DNA of 64,000 nt from G965218495 sp965262785. GTDB lineage: Bacteria; Bacteroidota; Rhodothermia; Rhodothermales; Bin80. Below the pieces are notes generated by a model. The model was not told where the DNA came from and did not search any database. It saw only the letters and a program-made list of their open reading frames with translations. Positions 62,765-64,000 of the stretch are shown in pieces. How positions within the stretch are numbered: the stretch's first letter is position 1; each line of letters starts with the position of its first letter. The translations under genes and the position numbers were made by a program. The DNA lies in NCBI GenBank assembly GCA_965262785.1, contig OZ253559.1:744001-808000 (forward strand), written 5' to 3'.

Positions 62765-62798
62765 AAACCACGGCGTGCGGTTTTCCCGCACCGGGCTT
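62765..62798 (-). ncRNA. Group II intron III domain V
   Basis: 34 bases, AAGCCCGGTGCGGGAAAACC... ending GCCGTGGTTT on the minus strand, folding to the standard hairpin with AGC near the base and a GAAA-type loop. It lies just after the reverse transcriptase stop. Confidence 0.85.
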
Positions 62799-62807
62799 AC
62801 CTACTGA

Positions 62808-64000
62808 TTACACCGCAAAGTTCATGCGCAGTTGGCGTGGGCGCGCTTTCGGCCGGTAGTACTCTATCTGCCACTGATCATACAACCCCAGTCGCTCGTA
62901 GAACATCCGCCTACTCCACCGCTTCCACCCATAACCCTTGCGTCCGCGGGCACGCATCAGATGGCGCCGGATCTTAAGCTCGACCCAGTTACGTACGTAA
63001 CCGAAGCAACGGCTCGATTGCCCCGTGCGGAAATAGTTCACCCATCCCCGCAGTATTGGGTTGATGCGAGCAATCACCCGTCCCACCGGCTGCGAGCGAA
63101 GATGTCGGAATTCCTCCTTGAGCCGCCGCAAGAGCTTTGTACGCGCCTTCATACGAGGTACGCTCAATACGCCCCAACGACCCCGCTTCGTCTTGTATCG
63201 ACGAATGCGGAAACCCAGGAATGTGAAGCTCTCCCGTTGGGTGAGGTCCACTCTCCGCGTCTTCTCCACGTTCAGTGAAACGTCAAGCTTGGCCAACTCT
63301 TCCAACAGGCGCTTGTACACGCCTCGCTCCAGCCACCGCCACTTGCGGTAGCCATCCACCACGATCACCAGGTCGTCGGCAAAGCGGGCATACTCCATAT
63401 GGAAATACCCCTTCTCGCGGGTGACTGCCTTCGCGCGCTCCAGCATACGATCCACCCCATTGAGGTAGATGTTGCTCAAAAGCGGCGAGATGACGCCCCC
63501 TTGAGGTACCCCGCGCTTGCCACCGGACTTGAGTATCCGCTTCAGAAGCCACAGAATGTCACGATCCTTAACACGGAGCGCGACCTGTCGGAGCAGGATG
63601 TGATGACGAATCGTATCGAAATACGACGCCAAGTCCACATCAATGACCCGGGTCATTCCTTTGACTACCGCCGAAGTTACTCGGTGTACAGCAGCATGCG
63701 GCGCACGCTTTGGCCGATATCCATAGGATCCCTCCTGAAAGTCAGCCTCAAAGATCGGCTCCAGAATCAGCTTCAGCGCCCCCTGCACCACGCGATCCCG
63801 TATCGTCGGTATGCCCAGCGTGCGGAATTTACCGCCGCCCTTGGGGATCCGCTTCTTACGCAATGGCGAGGGCCGGTAGCACCGTAGGATCAGATCGCGC
63901 TGAATGCACTCCAGAAACCTCTGCAAGCCGGTCGCCTCAATGGCTGCAAACGTCATGCCGTCGATGCCGGGGGCACCGTCGTTGCGTTTCGCCATACGAT
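62808..64000 (-). CDS. Group II intron reverse transcriptase/maturase (5' end beyond window)
   Basis: At least 396 residues, open to the window edge; an ATG at 63995 exists but the family normally has ~40 more residues. Reverse transcriptase blocks: NDGAPGIDGMTF, FRTLGIPTIRDRVVQGALKL, GSYGYRPKRAPHAAV, VIDVDLASYFDTI, RGVPQGGVISPLLSNIYLNG, active site YARFADDLVIVVDG, FTFLGFRIRRY; then maturase domain X with INPILRGWVNYFRTGQSSRC and YDQWQIEYYRP. Differs clearly from the intron I protein (RFADD versus RYADD and a different C-terminus), so it is a separate intron lineage. Intact within the window. Confidence 0.95.
   Translation of the reverse strand, partial: RMAKRNDGAPGIDGMTFAAIEATGLQRFLECIQRDLILRCYRPSPLRKKRIPKGGGKFRTLGIPTIRDRVVQGALKLILEPIFEADFQEGSYGYRPKRAPHAAVHRVTSAVVKGMTRVIDVDLASYFDTIRHHILLRQVALRVKDRDILWLLKRILKSGGKRGVPQGGVISPLLSNIYLNGVDRMLERAKAVTREKGYFHMEYARFADDLVIVVDGYRKWRWLERGVYKRLLEELAKLDVSLNVEKTRRVDLTQRESFTFLGFRIRRYKTKRGRWGVLSVPRMKARTKLLRRLKEEFRHLRSQPVGRVIARINPILRGWVNYFRTGQSSRCFGYVRNWVELKIRRHLMRARGRKGYGWKRWSRRMFYERLGLYDQWQIEYYRPKARPRQLRMNFAV

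Larger units (their letters stand above)
62612..64000 (-). mobile_element. Group II intron III (3' part; 5' end beyond window)
   Basis: Ends at 62612 with the 3' sequence GGTGAAATTCCCCCGAGCTACCCGAC, closely like that of intron I. Domain V lies at 62765-62798, and a longer, ~150-base domain VI region follows. It contains a reverse transcriptase gene. Minus strand; the rest of the intron lies to the right of the window. Confidence 0.85.

Noticed and set aside
1..64000. CRISPR array or integron-type repeat cluster
   Set aside because: No regularly spaced short repeats were seen on reading through the window; the only tandem structure is the propeller gene array.

Overview
The window looks like a chromosomal segment of a moderately GC-rich, Gram-negative bacterium. 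The best guess is Rhodothermota/Bacteroidota-like, possibly a marine or host-associated lineage rich in insertion sequences. This is inference from content only: lipoprotein sulfatases with their activating enzyme, a GH10 xylanase, secreted 6-bladed beta-propeller paralogues, a TolB-propeller/Omp85-type outer-membrane fusion, long S9 peptidases, and few strong Shine-Dalgarno sites. No rRNA, complete tRNA or CRISPR array was seen.

Layout. 1-2703: the tail of a c-type cytochrome gene, then an IS1634-type element flanked by a perfect 163-bp direct repeat. 2704-14432: a gene-poor spacer, a lipoprotein sulfatase convergent with a GH10 xylanase, and a tandem array of five paralogous secreted beta-propeller proteins on the minus strand, one spacer of which holds an IS256 relic. 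14433-35425: housekeeping block with pyrD, a peptidase/propeller/barrel protein, a probable six-gene operon (mrdA-rodA-FAD amine oxidase-argS-pheA-S9 peptidase), sixA-like, xthA, ligA-polA and a DUF1761 protein. 35494-39592: VOC/MoaD/BNR genes and a second sulfatase; the BNR gene and this sulfatase each carry a one-base frameshift. 39625-42076: a sterol-desaturase-like enzyme and an AT-richer three-gene set led by a Panacea (SocA/DUF4065) antitoxin-type protein followed by two small membrane proteins.

42080-53606 is a mobile-element junkyard: a truncated IS256, an IS5/IS1182-like transposase gene broken by a group II intron, that intron's reverse transcriptase split by a two-gene IS256-type element (8-bp target duplication), an IS1380 transposase, a second group II intron without a recognisable reverse transcriptase, IS3 fragments, and three small AT-rich genes of unknown function between the two IS3 ends.

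53648-62375: recG, a membrane protein, a NadR-like kinase, a formylglycine-generating enzyme overlapping a third sulfatase, an outer-membrane barrel and a sixth propeller protein. The right edge is a third group II intron, cut by the window end, inserted in an unidentified gene.

Functional themes: degradation of sulfated polysaccharide (three sulfatases, one formylglycine-generating enzyme with both catalytic cysteines, a xylanase); rod-shape cell wall synthesis; DNA repair and replication (xthA, polA, ligA, recG); and heavy transposon and retroelement traffic. The most unusual items are the IS256-type element with a co-encoded, catalytically dead transposase homologue, the Panacea-led membrane operon abutted by an IS end, the long target duplication of the IS1634-type element, and the propeller array.
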